Assembly: GCA_002842215.1 (NCBI GenBank)
Contig: PHCC01000015.1
Coordinates: forward strand, 154,647 to 218,646
Source of the DNA: Betaproteobacteria bacterium HGW-Betaproteobacteria-9
Lineage (GTDB): Bacteria > Pseudomonadota > Gammaproteobacteria > Burkholderiales > Burkholderiaceae_C
DNA length: 64,000 nt
Direction of reading: 5' to 3'
The notes under the pieces: generated by a model
What the model saw: the letters and a program-made list of their open reading frames with translations, nothing else
Databases searched by the model: none
Told to the model about the DNA's origin: nothing
Translations under genes and position numbers: made by a program
Part shown: piece after piece, positions 40,585 through 55,541 of the stretch
Layout of the letters: each line of letters opens with the position of its first letter
How positions within the stretch are numbered: the stretch's first letter is position 1

Positions 40585-41865
40585 ATGCAACGTCGTCAAT
40601 TTGTACAAACGCTGGGCGCCGGTTCGGCGGTCGCCGGTCTGGGTCTTCTGGGTGGCTGTGCCGCCGGGGGCGCCAGTGGCGCGAAGGTCATCGTCGTCGG
40701 GGGTGGCTACGGTGGCGCCACCGCCGCCAAATACGTGCGACTGTTCTCGGACTACGGGATCAACGTCACGCTGATCGAGCCCAATCCGGCTTTCGTCTCC
40801 TGCCCGATTTCCAACCTGGTCATCCAGGGCAGCAAGACCATCGCCGATGTGACCACGCCCTACACCAACCTGGAAAAGCGCCACGGCGTGAAGGTCGTGC
40901 GCGACATGGTCGCCAGCATCGATGCCGAGAAGCGCATGGTGAAACTCGCCAGTGGCGGCGAATTGCCCTACGACCGCCTGATCCTCTCGCCCGGTATCGA
41001 CTTCATGTGGGACACCCTGCCCGGCATGGCCAAGCCCGGCGCGCAAGACAAGGTGCTGCACGCCTGGAAAGCCGGCGCACAGACCGTGGCGCTGCGCAAG
41101 CAGCTCGAAGCCATGCCCGATGGCGGCGTCTACGCGCTCTCGATTCCGCTGGCCCCGTACCGCTGCCCGCCCGGCCCCTACGAACGCGCCAGCCTGGTCG
41201 CCAACTATTTCAAGAAGGCCAAGCCCAAAAGCAAGGTCGTGATCTTCGACGCCAACGACGACATCCAGTCGAAGAAGGGCCTGTTCATGAAGGCCTGGAA
41301 AGACCACTACGACGGCATGATCGAGTACCGCCCCAAGCACAAGGTGGTTGACGTGGACGCGGCCACCAACACCTTGAAGTTCGAGTTCAACGACGACTTC
41401 AAGGCCGGTGTCGCGAACGTGGTGCCCAGCATGCGGGCTGGCGCCATCGCCGTCACCACCGGTCTGGCCACCGCCAACAACCGCTGGTGCGAGGTCGACT
41501 TCCTCACCTTCGAATCGAAGGCCAGGAAGAACATCCACGTCCTGGGCGACTCGATCCAGATCGCGCCCGGCATGCCCAAGTCCGGCCACATGGCCAACCA
41601 GCACGGCAAGACCTGTGCCGCGGCCGTGGTGGCTCTGCTGGAAGGCAAGGAGCCGCTCTCGCTGCCGATCTACGCCAACACCTGCTACAGCTTCGTGACC
41701 GACGAAGACGTGGTGCACGTGGCCAGCGTGCACCGTTACGACGCCGAGAAGAAGACCATGCTCACGGTGCCTGGCTCGGGCGGTGTGTCGGTGGCGGCCA
41801 GCGAACTCGAAGGCCGCTACGCCCACGCCTGGGCACGCAACATCTGGGCTGACACGCTGGCCTGA
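40585..41865 (+). CDS. FAD subunit of flavocytochrome c sulfide dehydrogenase (FccB/SoxF-like)
   Basis: MQRRQFVQTLGAGSAVAG Tat-like, VIVVGGGYGGATAAKYVR, FVSCPISNLVI (redox Cys). Confidence 0.92.
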   Translation: MQRRQFVQTLGAGSAVAGLGLLGGCAAGGASGAKVIVVGGGYGGATAAKYVRLFSDYGINVTLIEPNPAFVSCPISNLVIQGSKTIADVTTPYTNLEKRHGVKVVRDMVASIDAEKRMVKLASGGELPYDRLILSPGIDFMWDTLPGMAKPGAQDKVLHAWKAGAQTVALRKQLEAMPDGGVYALSIPLAPYRCPPGPYERASLVANYFKKAKPKSKVVIFDANDDIQSKKGLFMKAWKDHYDGMIEYRPKHKVVDVDAATNTLKFEFNDDFKAGVANVVPSMRAGAIAVTTGLATANNRWCEVDFLTFESKARKNIHVLGDSIQIAPGMPKSGHMANQHGKTCAAAVVALLEGKEPLSLPIYANTCYSFVTDEDVVHVASVHRYDAEKKTMLTVPGSGGVSVAASELEGRYAHAWARNIWADTLA

Positions 41866-41877
41866 AGTAGGTCCACC

Positions 41878-41963
41878 CCCGCGCCGCCTTCGGCGTCACC
41901 CCCTCAAGGGGGCAGCATCTGCGGCCCGGCAAAGCCGGTTCCGCGATGCTCTGGGCGGCGCTG
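41878..41963 (+). repeat. post-stop-codon multi-hairpin repeat, copy 2
   Basis: CGCGCCGCCTTCGGCGTCACCCCCTCAAGGGGGCAGCATCTGCGGCCCGGCAAAGCCGGTTCCGCGATGCTCTGGG. Confidence 0.85.
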
Positions 41964-42017
41964 CTTCTTGCGTTATGGATCGCGCTTCGGCCTGTTGGAG
42001 CAACTACTGTGAAATCG

Positions 42018-42629
42018 ATGAATGGCATGAAATCCAGGACCAGCGTCGCCCTTGGGGTGGCCCTTCTGCTTGGCGCCTCGGGCGCCTGGGCGCAGGCTGA
42101 CGAAGCCCGCGCGAAAAAGATCGCGGGCGGGTCCTGCTTCCTGTGCCATGGGGCGCAGGGCGAGTCCACCAGCGAGGTGTTCCCGCGTCTGGCCGGACAA
42201 CACGCCGAGTACATCGCCAAGCAGCTCACGGCTTTCAAGAGTGGCCAACGCAAGAGCACCGCCATGGTCGAGATGGTAAGCAAGCTCACGCCCGACGAAA
42301 TGCTGGCACTGGGCAAGTACTACGAGAAGATGTCGATCCCGCGCGAGGAGCCCAAGGACCCGCAACTCGCAGCCATGGGCCGTTACATCTTCCACAACGG
42401 CAACAAGTTCAGCGGCGTGCCAGCCTGCGTGAACTGCCACGGCACCAACGCCGAGGGCGCAGCCAACCTGCCCCGACTGGCCACACAGTTCTCAGGCTAC
42501 ATCCACACCCAGCTGAAATCGTTCAACAAGCGCGACCGCACGAACGACAACGCGGTGATGCACGTTGTCGCCGAGAAGATGACCGAGCTGGAGATGGCGG
42601 CTGTGGCGGAGTACGTCAGCAGCAAGTAG
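42018..42629 (+). CDS. diheme c-type cytochrome (cytochrome c4-like)
   Basis: two CxxCH: CFLCHGAQGE and CVNCHGTNAEG, FPRLAGQHAEYIAKQL. Confidence 0.92.
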   Translation: MNGMKSRTSVALGVALLLGASGAWAQADEARAKKIAGGSCFLCHGAQGESTSEVFPRLAGQHAEYIAKQLTAFKSGQRKSTAMVEMVSKLTPDEMLALGKYYEKMSIPREEPKDPQLAAMGRYIFHNGNKFSGVPACVNCHGTNAEGAANLPRLATQFSGYIHTQLKSFNKRDRTNDNAVMHVVAEKMTELEMAAVAEYVSSK

Positions 42630-42632
42630 AGA

Positions 42633-42722
42633 TCCCCCCCTGCGCCGCTGTGCGGCTTCCCCCCGAGGGGACCACGCCCTTGGACCGGCGGAGCCGGATC
42701 TTCGGCGTGTGCTGGGGTGCCT
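42633..42722 (+). repeat. post-stop-codon multi-hairpin repeat, divergent copy 3
   Basis: ccccccTGCGCCGCTGTGCGGCTTCCCCCCGAGGGGACCACGCCCTTGGACCGGCGGAGCCGGATCTTCGGCGTGTGCTGGGG. Confidence 0.6.
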
Positions 42723-42766
42723 ACGCTTCGATGGGAGGGCACCTGCCCTCCCCCATCACGCTTGGC

Positions 42767-43834
<1,068 letters not shown>

Positions 43835-43884
43835 GGTGTTTCCTTTATGGGACTGAATTCAAGTTCAAAAAAGATGTGCAACCC

Positions 43885-43970
43885 CTTGCCAGGATGCGGT
43901 GGAACCGGCTTTGCCGGGCCACTCGCATCGCCCCCTGGGGGGTGACGCCGCAGGCGGCGCGGGGGGATCC
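43885..43970 (-). repeat. post-stop-codon multi-hairpin repeat, copy 4 (after pgk)
   Basis: revcomp: CCGCGCCGCCTGCGGCGTCACCCCCCAGGGGGCGATGCGAGTGGCCCGGCAAAGCCGGTTCCACCGCATCC. Confidence 0.85.
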
Positions 43971-45163
43971 TATTCAGCTCTGCGCGCCAACACCTCGAAG
44001 GCCGGCAGCGTCTTGCCCTCCAGCACTTCGAGGAAGGCCCCACCGCCGGTGGAGATGTAGCCCACGTCCTTCTCGATGCCGTACTTGGCAATGGCGGCCA
44101 GCGTGTCACCACCACCGGCGATGCTGAAGGCGCTGGACTCGGCGATCGCCCGCGCGATGGTCTTGGTGCCGTTCTCGAAGGCGGCGAATTCGAACACGCC
44201 CACCGGGCCGTTCCAGACAATCGTGCCGGCCTTCATCAGCTGCTCGGCCAGCAGCTTTGCGGTCTGCGGGCCGATGTCCAGGATCAGGTCATCGTCGGCC
44301 ACGTCGGTGGCGGCCTTGACCGTGGCCACGGCGTCGGGGCTGAAGCTCTTGGCGCAGACCACGTCGGTCGGGATCGGAACCGCGGCGCTGCGCGCTTTCA
44401 TGGCGTCGATCACGGCTTTGGCTTCGCCGATCAGGTCGGGTTCGGCCAGGCTCTTGCCGATTTTCAAACCGGCCGCGAGCATGAAGGTGTTGGCGATGCC
44501 GCCACCGACGATCAGGCCATCGACGTTCTTGGCCAGGGCCTGCAGGATGGTCAGCTTGGTGCTGACCTTGCTGCCGGCGACGATGGCGATCAGCGGGCGC
44601 CTCGGGTTGGCGAGCGCTTTGCCGATGGCGTCCATCTCCGCCGCCAGCAGCGGGCCGGCACAGGCGATGGGTGCGGTCTCGGCGATGCCGTAGGTCGTGC
44701 CTTCGGCGCGGTGCGCGGTGCCGAAGGCGTCGTGCACGAAGATGTCGCACAAGGCACCGAGCTTCTTGGCGAGTTCGGGGTTGTTCTTCTTTTCGCCTTT
44801 GTTCAGACGGCAGTTCTCCAGCATCACCACCTCACCAGGCGCCACTGAGAAGTCGCCGTCCACCCAGTTGGCGACGACGCGGATGTTGCGACCCATGAGC
44901 TGGCCCATGCGGGCGGCCACAGGCGCCAGCGAGTCGGCCGATTTGAATTCGCCTTCGGTGGGGCGGCCGAGGTGCGAGGTCACCATGACGGCGGCCCCGG
45001 CGTCCAGCGCCATCTGGATGGCCGGGATGCTGGCTCGGATGCGCGTGTCTTCGGTGATCTCGCCGGCATCGTTCTGCGGCACGTTGAGGTCGGCACGGAT
45101 GAAGATCCGTTTGCCGCGGGCGAAGCCGCTCGCGCACACGTCGCTGAATCGGAGGAATTTCAT
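43970..45163 (-). CDS. cbbK: phosphoglycerate kinase
   Basis: [48 protein letters not shown]. Confidence 0.97.
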   Translation of the reverse strand: MKFLRFSDVCASGFARGKRIFIRADLNVPQNDAGEITEDTRIRASIPAIQMALDAGAAVMVTSHLGRPTEGEFKSADSLAPVAARMGQLMGRNIRVVANWVDGDFSVAPGEVVMLENCRLNKGEKKNNPELAKKLGALCDIFVHDAFGTAHRAEGTTYGIAETAPIACAGPLLAAEMDAIGKALANPRRPLIAIVAGSKVSTKLTILQALAKNVDGLIVGGGIANTFMLAAGLKIGKSLAEPDLIGEAKAVIDAMKARSAAVPIPTDVVCAKSFSPDAVATVKAATDVADDDLILDIGPQTAKLLAEQLMKAGTIVWNGPVGVFEFAAFENGTKTIARAIAESSAFSIAGGGDTLAAIAKYGIEKDVGYISTGGGAFLEVLEGKTLPAFEVLARRAE

Positions 45164-45177
45164 GGCGGTCCCCTGGA

Positions 45178-46245
<1,068 letters not shown>

Positions 46246-46947
46246 TCAACCCGCCAACTGGGTGGTCAACGCCGAAAAATCGGGGATCACGCGATCCGGC
46301 TGGCAGGACTCTATGGGTTCGCCCATGTTGTATCCGTACGGTAGCGCCCAGACAGCGATGCCACCGTTGCGCGCGGTGGCCACGTCGATGCTGGAGTCGC
46401 CCACGAACAGCGCACGATCACTGCTCATGCCGAATTGCTTCAGACAGTCGGTGATACCAGCCGGGTTGGGCTTCTTCACCGGCAAGGTGTCGCCGCTGAT
46501 GACGCGGTCGAACAGGGGTGCCATCTGGTGCGCATCGAGCACCGTCTGGGTATAACGCCCTTCCTTGTTGGTCATCACCACCAGCTTCACGCCCGCGGCG
46601 CGCAGCGCCTGCAGGGTTTCGCGGACGTGCGGGTAGAGGTGGCTGCGCGTGCCGCATCGCTGCTGGTAGTGCTTGCCGAACTCGTGCTCGATGAGCTTGA
46701 AGCTGTCGGACTGGCGCACCGTGTCGGCCGTGGTGTCACCGGTGAAGGCGAGCGCCTGGATCAGCAGCTCGCGCGTGCCGTGGCCGATCCAGTCGTTCAC
46801 CTGCTGCTGGGTCACCAGCGGCAGGTGAAACTGGGTGAGCGTGTCGTTCACCGCGTCGGCGATCTCGGGGGCTGTCTCGATCAGCGTGCCGTCGAGGTCG
46901 AACAGGATGAGGTCGTAGGGATATTTTTCAGTCACATCAAACACCAT
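46246..46947 (-). CDS. cbbZ: phosphoglycolate phosphatase
   Basis: DLILFDLDGTLIETAPEIADAVN, VMTNKEGRYTQTVL, FVGDSSIDVATARN. Confidence 0.93.
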   Translation of the reverse strand: MVFDVTEKYPYDLILFDLDGTLIETAPEIADAVNDTLTQFHLPLVTQQQVNDWIGHGTRELLIQALAFTGDTTADTVRQSDSFKLIEHEFGKHYQQRCGTRSHLYPHVRETLQALRAAGVKLVVMTNKEGRYTQTVLDAHQMAPLFDRVISGDTLPVKKPNPAGITDCLKQFGMSSDRALFVGDSSIDVATARNGGIAVWALPYGYNMGEPIESCQPDRVIPDFSALTTQLAG

Positions 46948-46971
46948 CAGATTGAAGAAGCGTTGCGGGCG

Positions 46972-47058
46972 ATGGGCAGCTCACCCAGAGCGCCGCAGAA
47001 CTGGCGTTGCCAGGCCGCAGGCGCTGCCCCATGAGGGGCGGAGCGCAGCGACGGGGGT
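46972..47058 (-). repeat. post-stop-codon multi-hairpin repeat, copy 5 (after tkt)
   Basis: revcomp: CCCCGTCGCTGCGCTCCGCCCCTCATGGGGCAGCGCCTGCGGCCTGGCAACGCCAGTTCTGCGGCGCTCTGGGTGAGC. Confidence 0.75.
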
Positions 47059-47061
47059 GGT

Positions 47062-49146
<2,085 letters not shown>

Positions 49147-49209
49147 GGTGTGTCCTCGTGACGGATGTTTGTCTCGTGTCTCAAAGGCCGGTCGAGTGAA
49201 GTGACTCCA

Positions 49210-49296
49210 ACCGGGAACGCGGTGGAACCGGCTTTGCCGGGCCACTCGCGTTGCCCCCTGGGGGGGGTGACGCGCCCTTAGGCGCGGCGCGGGGGG
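49210..49296 (-). repeat. post-stop-codon multi-hairpin repeat, copy 6 (after prk)
   Basis: revcomp: CCCCGCGCCGCGCCTAAGGGCGCGTCACCCCCCCCAGGGGGCAACGCGAGTGGCCCGGCAAAGCCGGTTCCACCGCGTTCCC. Confidence 0.8.
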
Positions 49297-49297
49297 G

Positions 49298-50176
49298 TCA
49301 ATTCATGACGCGCTTCTTGCGTTCCACCATGCGCCAGATGAACGGCGTGAAGATCAGCTGCATCGCCAGCTCCATCTTCCCGCCCGGCACCACGATGGTG
49401 TTGGCACGGCTCATCATGGAGCCGTTGATCATGTTGAGCAGGTACTGGAAGTCGATGCCCTTGGGCTGGGCGAAACGGATCACCACCATGCTCTCGTCGG
49501 CGGTCGGCACGTCGCGCGCCACGAAGGGGTTGCTCGTGTCCACGATCGGCACACGCTGGAAGTTCACGTGCGTGTGCTGGAACTGCGGGGTGATGTAGTT
49601 GACGTAGTCGGGCATGCGGCGCAGGATGGTGTCGGTCACCGCGTCGGCGCTGTAGCCGCGCATGTTCTTGTCGCGGTAGAGCTTCTGGATCCACTCCAGG
49701 TTGATGACGGGCACCACGCCGACCAGCAGGTCCGGGTATTGCGCCACGTTGTGCTCGGGCGTGACCACGGCGCCGTGCAGGCCTTCGTAGAACAACATGT
49801 CGGTGCCCTGGGGCAAGTCTTCCCAGGCGGTGAAGGTGCCCGGGTCCTGCTTGTAGGGCGCGGCCTCTTCGGCGTTGTGCAGGTATTTTCGGCACTTGCC
49901 CTGGCCGGTTTCGCTGTAGGTGCGGAACAGGTTCTCGATCTCGCCAAACAGGTTGGCCTCCGCGCCGAAGTGGCTGAAGTTGTTGTTGCCGGCCTTCTCG
50001 GCCTCAGCCGCCTTGACCTTCATTTCCTTGCGGTCGTAGCGGTGGAAGCTGTCGCCCTCGATGATGCCGGCGGTCACGTTCTCGCGGCGGAAGATGTTCT
50101 GGAAAGTGCGGGTGACGGTGGACGTACCTGCGCCGCTGGAACCGGTGATGGCAATGATGGGGTGGCGTTCAGACAT
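49298..50176 (-). CDS. cbbP: phosphoribulokinase
   Basis: [47 protein letters not shown]. Confidence 0.97.
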   Translation of the reverse strand: MSERHPIIAITGSSGAGTSTVTRTFQNIFRRENVTAGIIEGDSFHRYDRKEMKVKAAEAEKAGNNNFSHFGAEANLFGEIENLFRTYSETGQGKCRKYLHNAEEAAPYKQDPGTFTAWEDLPQGTDMLFYEGLHGAVVTPEHNVAQYPDLLVGVVPVINLEWIQKLYRDKNMRGYSADAVTDTILRRMPDYVNYITPQFQHTHVNFQRVPIVDTSNPFVARDVPTADESMVVIRFAQPKGIDFQYLLNMINGSMMSRANTIVVPGGKMELAMQLIFTPFIWRMVERKKRVMN

Positions 50177-50212
50177 GGTGGAATCTCCGGAGATAAAAAA
50201 TTCGGGTCGGGA

Positions 50213-51310
50213 TCAGTCGCGGAAAAGGCTGCGCTCTGCAAACAGCGGATTCGCGTCGTCCTTGTAGGCGCCGGGCTCGCGGTGGTAGCGCTCGATGCGC
50301 TCCACTTCGTTCTTCGAGCCGAACACCAGGCCGATGCGCTGGTGCAGCGCGGTGGGCTGCACGGTCAGCATGGGTTCGCGGCCGGTGCTGGCGCGGCCGC
50401 CAGCCTGTTCGATGATCATGCCCACCGGGTTGGCTTCGTAGAGCAGGCGCAGGCGGCCGTGTTTGGCAGCGTCCTTGGTGTCGCGCGGGTACATGAAAAT
50501 CCCGCCGCGCATGAGGATGCGGTGTGCCTCGGCGACCATGCTGGCGATCCAGCGCATGTTGAAGTCCTTGCCGCGCGCACCGGTCTTGCCGGCCAGGCAC
50601 TCGTCCACGTAGCGCTTGACCGGCGCTTCCCAGAAGCGGCTGTTGGAGGCGTTGATGGCGAACTCGTGCGTGTCTTCGGGGATCTGCATGTTCGGGTGGG
50701 TGAGCATGAACTGGCCCAGGTTCGGGTCCAGCGTGAAGCCGGCCACACCATTGCCCACGGTAAGCACCAGCATGGTGGTGGGGCCGTACAGCGCATAGCC
50801 GGCGGCGAGTTGCTCGGTGCCGGGCTGCAGGAAGTCGGCCTCGACCACGTCGCGCCCGCTGTCGATCACGTCCTGCGGCGCGCGAAGCACGCTGAAGATG
50901 CTGCCGACCGTGACGTTCACGTCGATGTTGCTGGAGCCGTCGAGCGGGTCGAACACCAGCATGTATTTGCCGCGCTGCATGGTGGCCGGGATCTGGTAGG
51001 GGTGGTCCATCTCTTCGGACGCCATGCCCGCGAGGTGGCCGCCCCACTCGGTCATCTGCGTGAAGTACTCGTTGCTGATGACGTCGAGCTTCTTCTGCTC
51101 TTCGCCCTGCACGTTGACGCTCGTCGTGACGTCGGGCGCGGGCTGGCCGAGCATGCTGCCGAGGTCACCAAAGGCCACCGTGCGCGCGATCGCCTTGCAG
51201 GCCAGCGCCACGTCGAGCAGCAGCGCGTTGAAGTCGCCGCTGGCGCTGGGAAAGCGGCGGCGTTGTTCGATCAGGTATTGCGTGAGGGTGAAGCGGCGGC
51301 GCGTGGTCAT
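50213..51310 (-). CDS. cbbF: fructose-1,6-bisphosphatase class I
   Basis: [57 protein letters not shown]. Confidence 0.96.
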   Translation of the reverse strand: MTTRRRFTLTQYLIEQRRRFPSASGDFNALLLDVALACKAIARTVAFGDLGSMLGQPAPDVTTSVNVQGEEQKKLDVISNEYFTQMTEWGGHLAGMASEEMDHPYQIPATMQRGKYMLVFDPLDGSSNIDVNVTVGSIFSVLRAPQDVIDSGRDVVEADFLQPGTEQLAAGYALYGPTTMLVLTVGNGVAGFTLDPNLGQFMLTHPNMQIPEDTHEFAINASNSRFWEAPVKRYVDECLAGKTGARGKDFNMRWIASMVAEAHRILMRGGIFMYPRDTKDAAKHGRLRLLYEANPVGMIIEQAGGRASTGREPMLTVQPTALHQRIGLVFGSKNEVERIERYHREPGAYKDDANPLFAERSLFRD

Positions 51311-51359
51311 GGAGGGCTTTCGGGAAGTTGCTGAATTCGTTGGGGGGTGGCGCCGTGCT

Positions 51360-52043
51360 TCAGGCGCTGGCGTTCTTGCGGAGCTGCTTCATGACGGTGT
51401 GGTAGCCACCGTTGTTGTCGGGCGCACCAAACACGGCGCTGCCAGCCACCAGGGTGTCGGCCCCGGCAGCCACGATCTGTGCGATGTTGTCCACCTTCAC
51501 GCCGCCGTCCACTTCGAGCCAGATGGTCTGGCCGCCGTTGGCCATGTGGGTGTCGATGCGCTGGCGGGCTTCGAGCAGTTTCGGCAAGGTACCGGGGATG
51601 AACTTCTGCCCGCCAAAACCGGGGTTCACGCTCATGAGCAACACCACGTCGAGTTTGTCCATCACGTGGTCCATCAGCGACAACGGCGTGGCCGGGTTGA
51701 ACACCAGGCCGGCCTTGCAGCCGTGGTCGCGGATCAGCTGCAGCGTGCGGTCGACATGGCGGCTGGCTTCGGGGTGGAAGGTGATGATGTTGGCGCCGGC
51801 CTTGGCAAACAACGGGATCAGCGCGTCCACCGGCTCGACCATCAGATGCACGTCGATCCCGATCTTCACGTGCGGGCGGATCGCCTCGCAGACCAGCGGG
51901 CCAATGGTGAGGTTGGGCACGTAGTGGTTGTCCATCACGTCGAAGTGCACCAGGTCGGCGCCGGCGGCCTCGATGGCGCGCACCTCGTCGCCCAGGCGGG
52001 CGAAGTCGGCAGACAGGATGGACGGAGCGATGCGGATGGTCAT
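51360..52043 (-). CDS. cbbE: ribulose-phosphate 3-epimerase
   Basis: [53 protein letters not shown]. Confidence 0.97.
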   Translation of the reverse strand: MTIRIAPSILSADFARLGDEVRAIEAAGADLVHFDVMDNHYVPNLTIGPLVCEAIRPHVKIGIDVHLMVEPVDALIPLFAKAGANIITFHPEASRHVDRTLQLIRDHGCKAGLVFNPATPLSLMDHVMDKLDVVLLMSVNPGFGGQKFIPGTLPKLLEARQRIDTHMANGGQTIWLEVDGGVKVDNIAQIVAAGADTLVAGSAVFGAPDNNGGYHTVMKQLRKNASA

Positions 52044-52083
52044 GGGAAGCCTGGGAAGTGAAGAGAAAAATCGCGAGGGCGTT

Positions 52084-52791
52084 TCAGCGGTTGTGCCATT
52101 CCCTGAGCCGAGCCACATTGACCTGGCTCAGGTCGGGCACGACGCGCAGCGCGCCCTTGAAATCGTGGTGGGCGGTGAAGCTGTTGGGGGTGATGACCGT
52201 GTCGAGCCCGGCGGCGGTGGCCGCGCGCAGGCCGTTGGATGAATCTTCGAACGCCACGCATTCCGGAGCGCTCATGCCCATGTCGGCCAGTACCTTGAGG
52301 TAGACCTGCGGGTGCGGCTTCTTGATCAGTGCATTGCTCGCGTCGCCAACGGCCAGGAAATGCGAGCGCCAGTCCAGACCGATGGCCGAGCGCATCAGCG
52401 CGGCGATGTTGACCGGCGAAGTGGTGGTGGCAATGGCCAGTTGCAGGCCCTGGCCACGCGCTTCGTTCATGAGCGCCAGCACGCCCGGGCGCAGCGTCAC
52501 GGCGCCGCTGTTGACGGCGTTTTCGTAGTACGCGGTCTTGATCTCGTGCAGGCGGTTGATGGTGTCGGCGATCGCGCCGGCGTCCACCTCTTTCATGTCG
52601 GGGTCCACCGTGCGCCAGTGGTGCAGCATGCGCTCCTTGCCGCCCGAAATGTCGAGCAGCTGGGTGTACTGTTCGGTGCTCCAGTGCCAGTCCAGACCCT
52701 CTTGCCGGAACGCGTGGTTGAACGCTTCCAGGTGCACGCTTTCCGTGTCGGCCAGGGTGCCATCGACATCAAAAATCAAGGCGTTCAGCAT
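52084..52791 (-). CDS. cbbY: HAD hydrolase CbbY (sugar phosphatase)
   Basis: [24 protein letters not shown]; adjacent to cbb genes and divergent from cbbR. Confidence 0.93.
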   Translation of the reverse strand: MLNALIFDVDGTLADTESVHLEAFNHAFRQEGLDWHWSTEQYTQLLDISGGKERMLHHWRTVDPDMKEVDAGAIADTINRLHEIKTAYYENAVNSGAVTLRPGVLALMNEARGQGLQLAIATTTSPVNIAALMRSAIGLDWRSHFLAVGDASNALIKKPHPQVYLKVLADMGMSAPECVAFEDSSNGLRAATAAGLDTVITPNSFTAHHDFKGALRVVPDLSQVNVARLREWHNR

Positions 52792-52887
52792 GGATTCACC
52801 TGTTCAGAAACCCCGGAAACACGGGGTGATGAACGGACTATAGGGATGGACTTAAATAAGGTAAATTCACGATTTATTGAAATTCAG

Positions 52888-52903
52888 TTAAGTAATCACT
52901 TAA
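52888..52903. promoter_or_regulatory. palindrome TTAAGT-aatc-ACTTAA abutting cbbR start, candidate CbbR/LysR-type operator
   Basis: Direct sequence, in divergent cbbY/cbbR intergenic region. Confidence 0.5.
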
Positions 52904-53853
52904 TGAAGAACGCCACCTTCCGCCAACTCAGGGTTTTCACTGAGGTCGCCAAACACCTGAGTTTTGCCCGGGCCGCCGAGGTTTTGCACCTCACGCCACC
53001 GGCCGTGACCATGCAGGTCAAGGAACTGGAGGGCCACGTGGGGCTGCCCCTGTTCGAGCGCAACGGGCGCCAGGTGGCCCTGACCACGGCGGGCGAATAC
53101 ATGCTGGTCTACGCGCGCAAGGTGATCGCCACCCTCAAGGACGCCGAAGACGCGGCCGCGCGGCTGCAGCGGCTGGAGGTGGGCACGCTGACCATCGGCA
53201 TGGTCAGCACGGCGAAATACTTCCTGCCGAGGCTGCTGGCCGAGTTCCAGCACGAACACGAGGGGGTGGAAATCCGGCTCGCCGTGGGCAACCGGGAGCA
53301 GCTGGTGAAGATGCTGCACGGCAACGAGGTGGACATCGCCGTCATGGGCCGCCCGCCCAAGGAACTGGCCACGCGGGCCGAACCCTTTGCCGCCCACCCG
53401 CATGTGTTCGTGGCGCCCACCGACCACCCTCTTCTCAAGGTGGGTCATCCCACGGTGGACAGCCTGCGGCCCTACGGCTTCATCCTGCGCGAGCGCGGAT
53501 CCGGCACGCGCGCCGCGATGGAAAAATTTCTGGAGACGTCGCGCATGGAGCCGCGCGTGGTGATGGAGATGGCCAGCAACGAAACCATCAAGCAGGCCGT
53601 GATGGCCGGCATGGGCATCAGTTTCCTGTCGCTGCACACCATCGGTCTGGAGCTGGAGCACGGCCTGATCGCGACGCTGGACGTGGAAGGCACACCCATC
53701 ATCCGCGCCTGGAACGTGGTGCACACGCTGTCCAAATTGCTGTCGCCAGCGGCCGAGGCGTTCCGCTATTTCATGCTGGAGCGGGCCGAGAGCCATCTGG
53801 CCGAAAAATACGGCAGCCTGCTCAAGCTGCCGCCCGCGCCGTCCGTGGGGTGA
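52903..53853 (+). CDS. cbbR: LysR-family transcriptional regulator CbbR
   Basis: MKNATFRQLRVFTEVAKHLSFARAAEVLHLTPPAVTMQVKELEGHVGLPLFERNGRQ; divergent from cbb operon. Confidence 0.93.
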   Translation: MKNATFRQLRVFTEVAKHLSFARAAEVLHLTPPAVTMQVKELEGHVGLPLFERNGRQVALTTAGEYMLVYARKVIATLKDAEDAAARLQRLEVGTLTIGMVSTAKYFLPRLLAEFQHEHEGVEIRLAVGNREQLVKMLHGNEVDIAVMGRPPKELATRAEPFAAHPHVFVAPTDHPLLKVGHPTVDSLRPYGFILRERGSGTRAAMEKFLETSRMEPRVVMEMASNETIKQAVMAGMGISFLSLHTIGLELEHGLIATLDVEGTPIIRAWNVVHTLSKLLSPAAEAFRYFMLERAESHLAEKYGSLLKLPPAPSVG

Positions 53854-53911
53854 ACGGCGGGGCACCATCGCTCTGACGGACCCGCCAGAACGGTGGTGAC
53901 GCTGCCTTTCG

Positions 53912-54445
53912 TCAGAACTTGTAGCCGACCCCGACGGTGACGCCCTTGAGCGTGGTGTCGTCCTTGTCGTGGTAGGTCATGTAGTCGGCGTTGAGCGAGA
54001 GCGCGCTGTTGAGCTTGTAGCTCGCGCCCAAGCCATAGGCCACCGAGGTGGCGCTGTCGGTCTCATTGCCAACGGAGAGCTTGGTGCGTGCCGCACCCAG
54101 GCGACCGAAGAGCTCCAGTCCTTCGACCACCTCGATCTTGGGCTTGACGAAGACACCGACCATGTTGTCCACCTCGGTCTTGACACCGGAATTGATGCCG
54201 TTCATCTTCACGGACGAGTCCTGCGCGCTGAGACCGAGCATGCCCTCGACGGCCAGGTTGCTGTTCAGTTCATAGCCGATGATGCCGCGCACGTTGGACG
54301 GTTTGGAGGAGAAATCGAGGCCACCGACGCTGCTTTCGAGCTTCAGCGGCGTGTAGCCGACTTCGCCATACAGGCCCTCGGCTTGGACAGAAGCGGTGGC
54401 AGCGGCGAGCGTGGCCACGGCGAACAAAGGAATCAGGCGTTTCAT
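53912..54445 (-). CDS. outer-membrane beta-barrel protein
   Basis: signal peptide MKRLIPLFAVATLAAATASVQAEG, OmpA/opacity-like strands, C-terminal VGVGYKF. Confidence 0.8.
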   Translation of the reverse strand: MKRLIPLFAVATLAAATASVQAEGLYGEVGYTPLKLESSVGGLDFSSKPSNVRGIIGYELNSNLAVEGMLGLSAQDSSVKMNGINSGVKTEVDNMVGVFVKPKIEVVEGLELFGRLGAARTKLSVGNETDSATSVAYGLGASYKLNSALSLNADYMTYHDKDDTTLKGVTVGVGYKF

Positions 54446-54566
54446 GAACACTCCTTGAGCGTTGTTGAGGAAGCCCCAGTCTAGGGACGAACCTGCGCGA
54501 AAACGCCGCATGTGTTCAAGCGTTACCTGCTTTACGGAAGCGACGCAGTCGCAACGGCTGCTCACC

Positions 54567-55514
54567 TCAGCGGGGACCGTGGCCGGGCATGTGGGCGCCC
54601 ACGTGCACTTCCCCGCGCGCCTCGGCGAGCTCGACCTGGCGCTGCCGTTCGGCCAGCTGGGCCTTTTGTTCGGGGCTGCGCTGGTCGTGGCAATGGGCAC
54701 AGCTCACGCCCTTGACGTAGTGCACCGAGGCTTTGTCCTCCGCGTCCAGCGGCCAGCGGCAGGACCGGCAGAGTTCATGCGGACCGGTCTGCAGGCCGTG
54801 GCCCACGCTCACGCGTTCATCGAACACAAAACACTCGCCCTCCCAGGTGCTCTGTTCGGGCGGCACCTCTTCCAGGTACTTGAGGATGCCGCCTTCCAGG
54901 TGGTAGACCTCTTCAAACCCGTGCATCTTCATCAACGCCGTGGACTTTTCGCAGCGGATGCCGCCGGTGCAGAACATCGCCACGCGGGGTTTCTTCTCGC
55001 CCTGCAAGGCGGGCTGGGCATCGAGCCAGGCGGGCAGCTCGGTGAAGGTCTTGATGTTCGGGTTGATGGCGCCCTGGAAGCTGCCGATGGCGACCTCGTA
55101 GTCGTTGCGGGTGTCGATGAGCACCACGTCCGGGTCGGCCACCAGGGCGTTCCAGTCCTGGGGTTTGACGTACTGGCCCACGGTCTTGTTCGGGTCCAGC
55201 CCGGGCACGCGCAAGGTGACAATTTCCTTTTTCAGGCGCACCTTCATGCGCAGGAAAGGCGGCTTGTGGGCCCAGGCCTCCTTGTGTTGCAGCGTGGCCA
55301 GGCGGGGATCGGCCCGCAGGTGCGCCAGCACCGCGCGCACGCCCGGCTCCAGGCCGGCGATGGTGCCGTTGATGCCTTCGCTCGCCAGCAGCAGCGTGCC
55401 CTTGACCTGGTGCGCATCACAACAGGCTTGCAGTGGTTCGCGCAGCGCCTCGAAATCGGGCAGATCCACGAACTTGTAGAGGGCAGCGGTGAGGTAGCGC
55501 GGGGCAGATTCCAT
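54567..55514 (-). CDS. trhO: rhodanese-domain tRNA uridine(34) hydroxylase TrhO-like
   Basis: [59 protein letters not shown]. Confidence 0.93.
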   Translation of the reverse strand: MESAPRYLTAALYKFVDLPDFEALREPLQACCDAHQVKGTLLLASEGINGTIAGLEPGVRAVLAHLRADPRLATLQHKEAWAHKPPFLRMKVRLKKEIVTLRVPGLDPNKTVGQYVKPQDWNALVADPDVVLIDTRNDYEVAIGSFQGAINPNIKTFTELPAWLDAQPALQGEKKPRVAMFCTGGIRCEKSTALMKMHGFEEVYHLEGGILKYLEEVPPEQSTWEGECFVFDERVSVGHGLQTGPHELCRSCRWPLDAEDKASVHYVKGVSCAHCHDQRSPEQKAQLAERQRQVELAEARGEVHVGAHMPGHGPR

Positions 55515-55541
55515 GGGCGGAATTATCCCCTCGCACCCGGT

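Noticed and set aside
49568-51334. 588-aa plus-strand ORF across prk and fbp
   Set aside because: Spans two real minus-strand genes and their intergenic gap; spurious
52792-52902. Looked for cbbL/cbbS/cbbM between cbbR and cbbY
   Set aside because: Only 111 nt of intergenic DNA; no RuBisCO coding sequence
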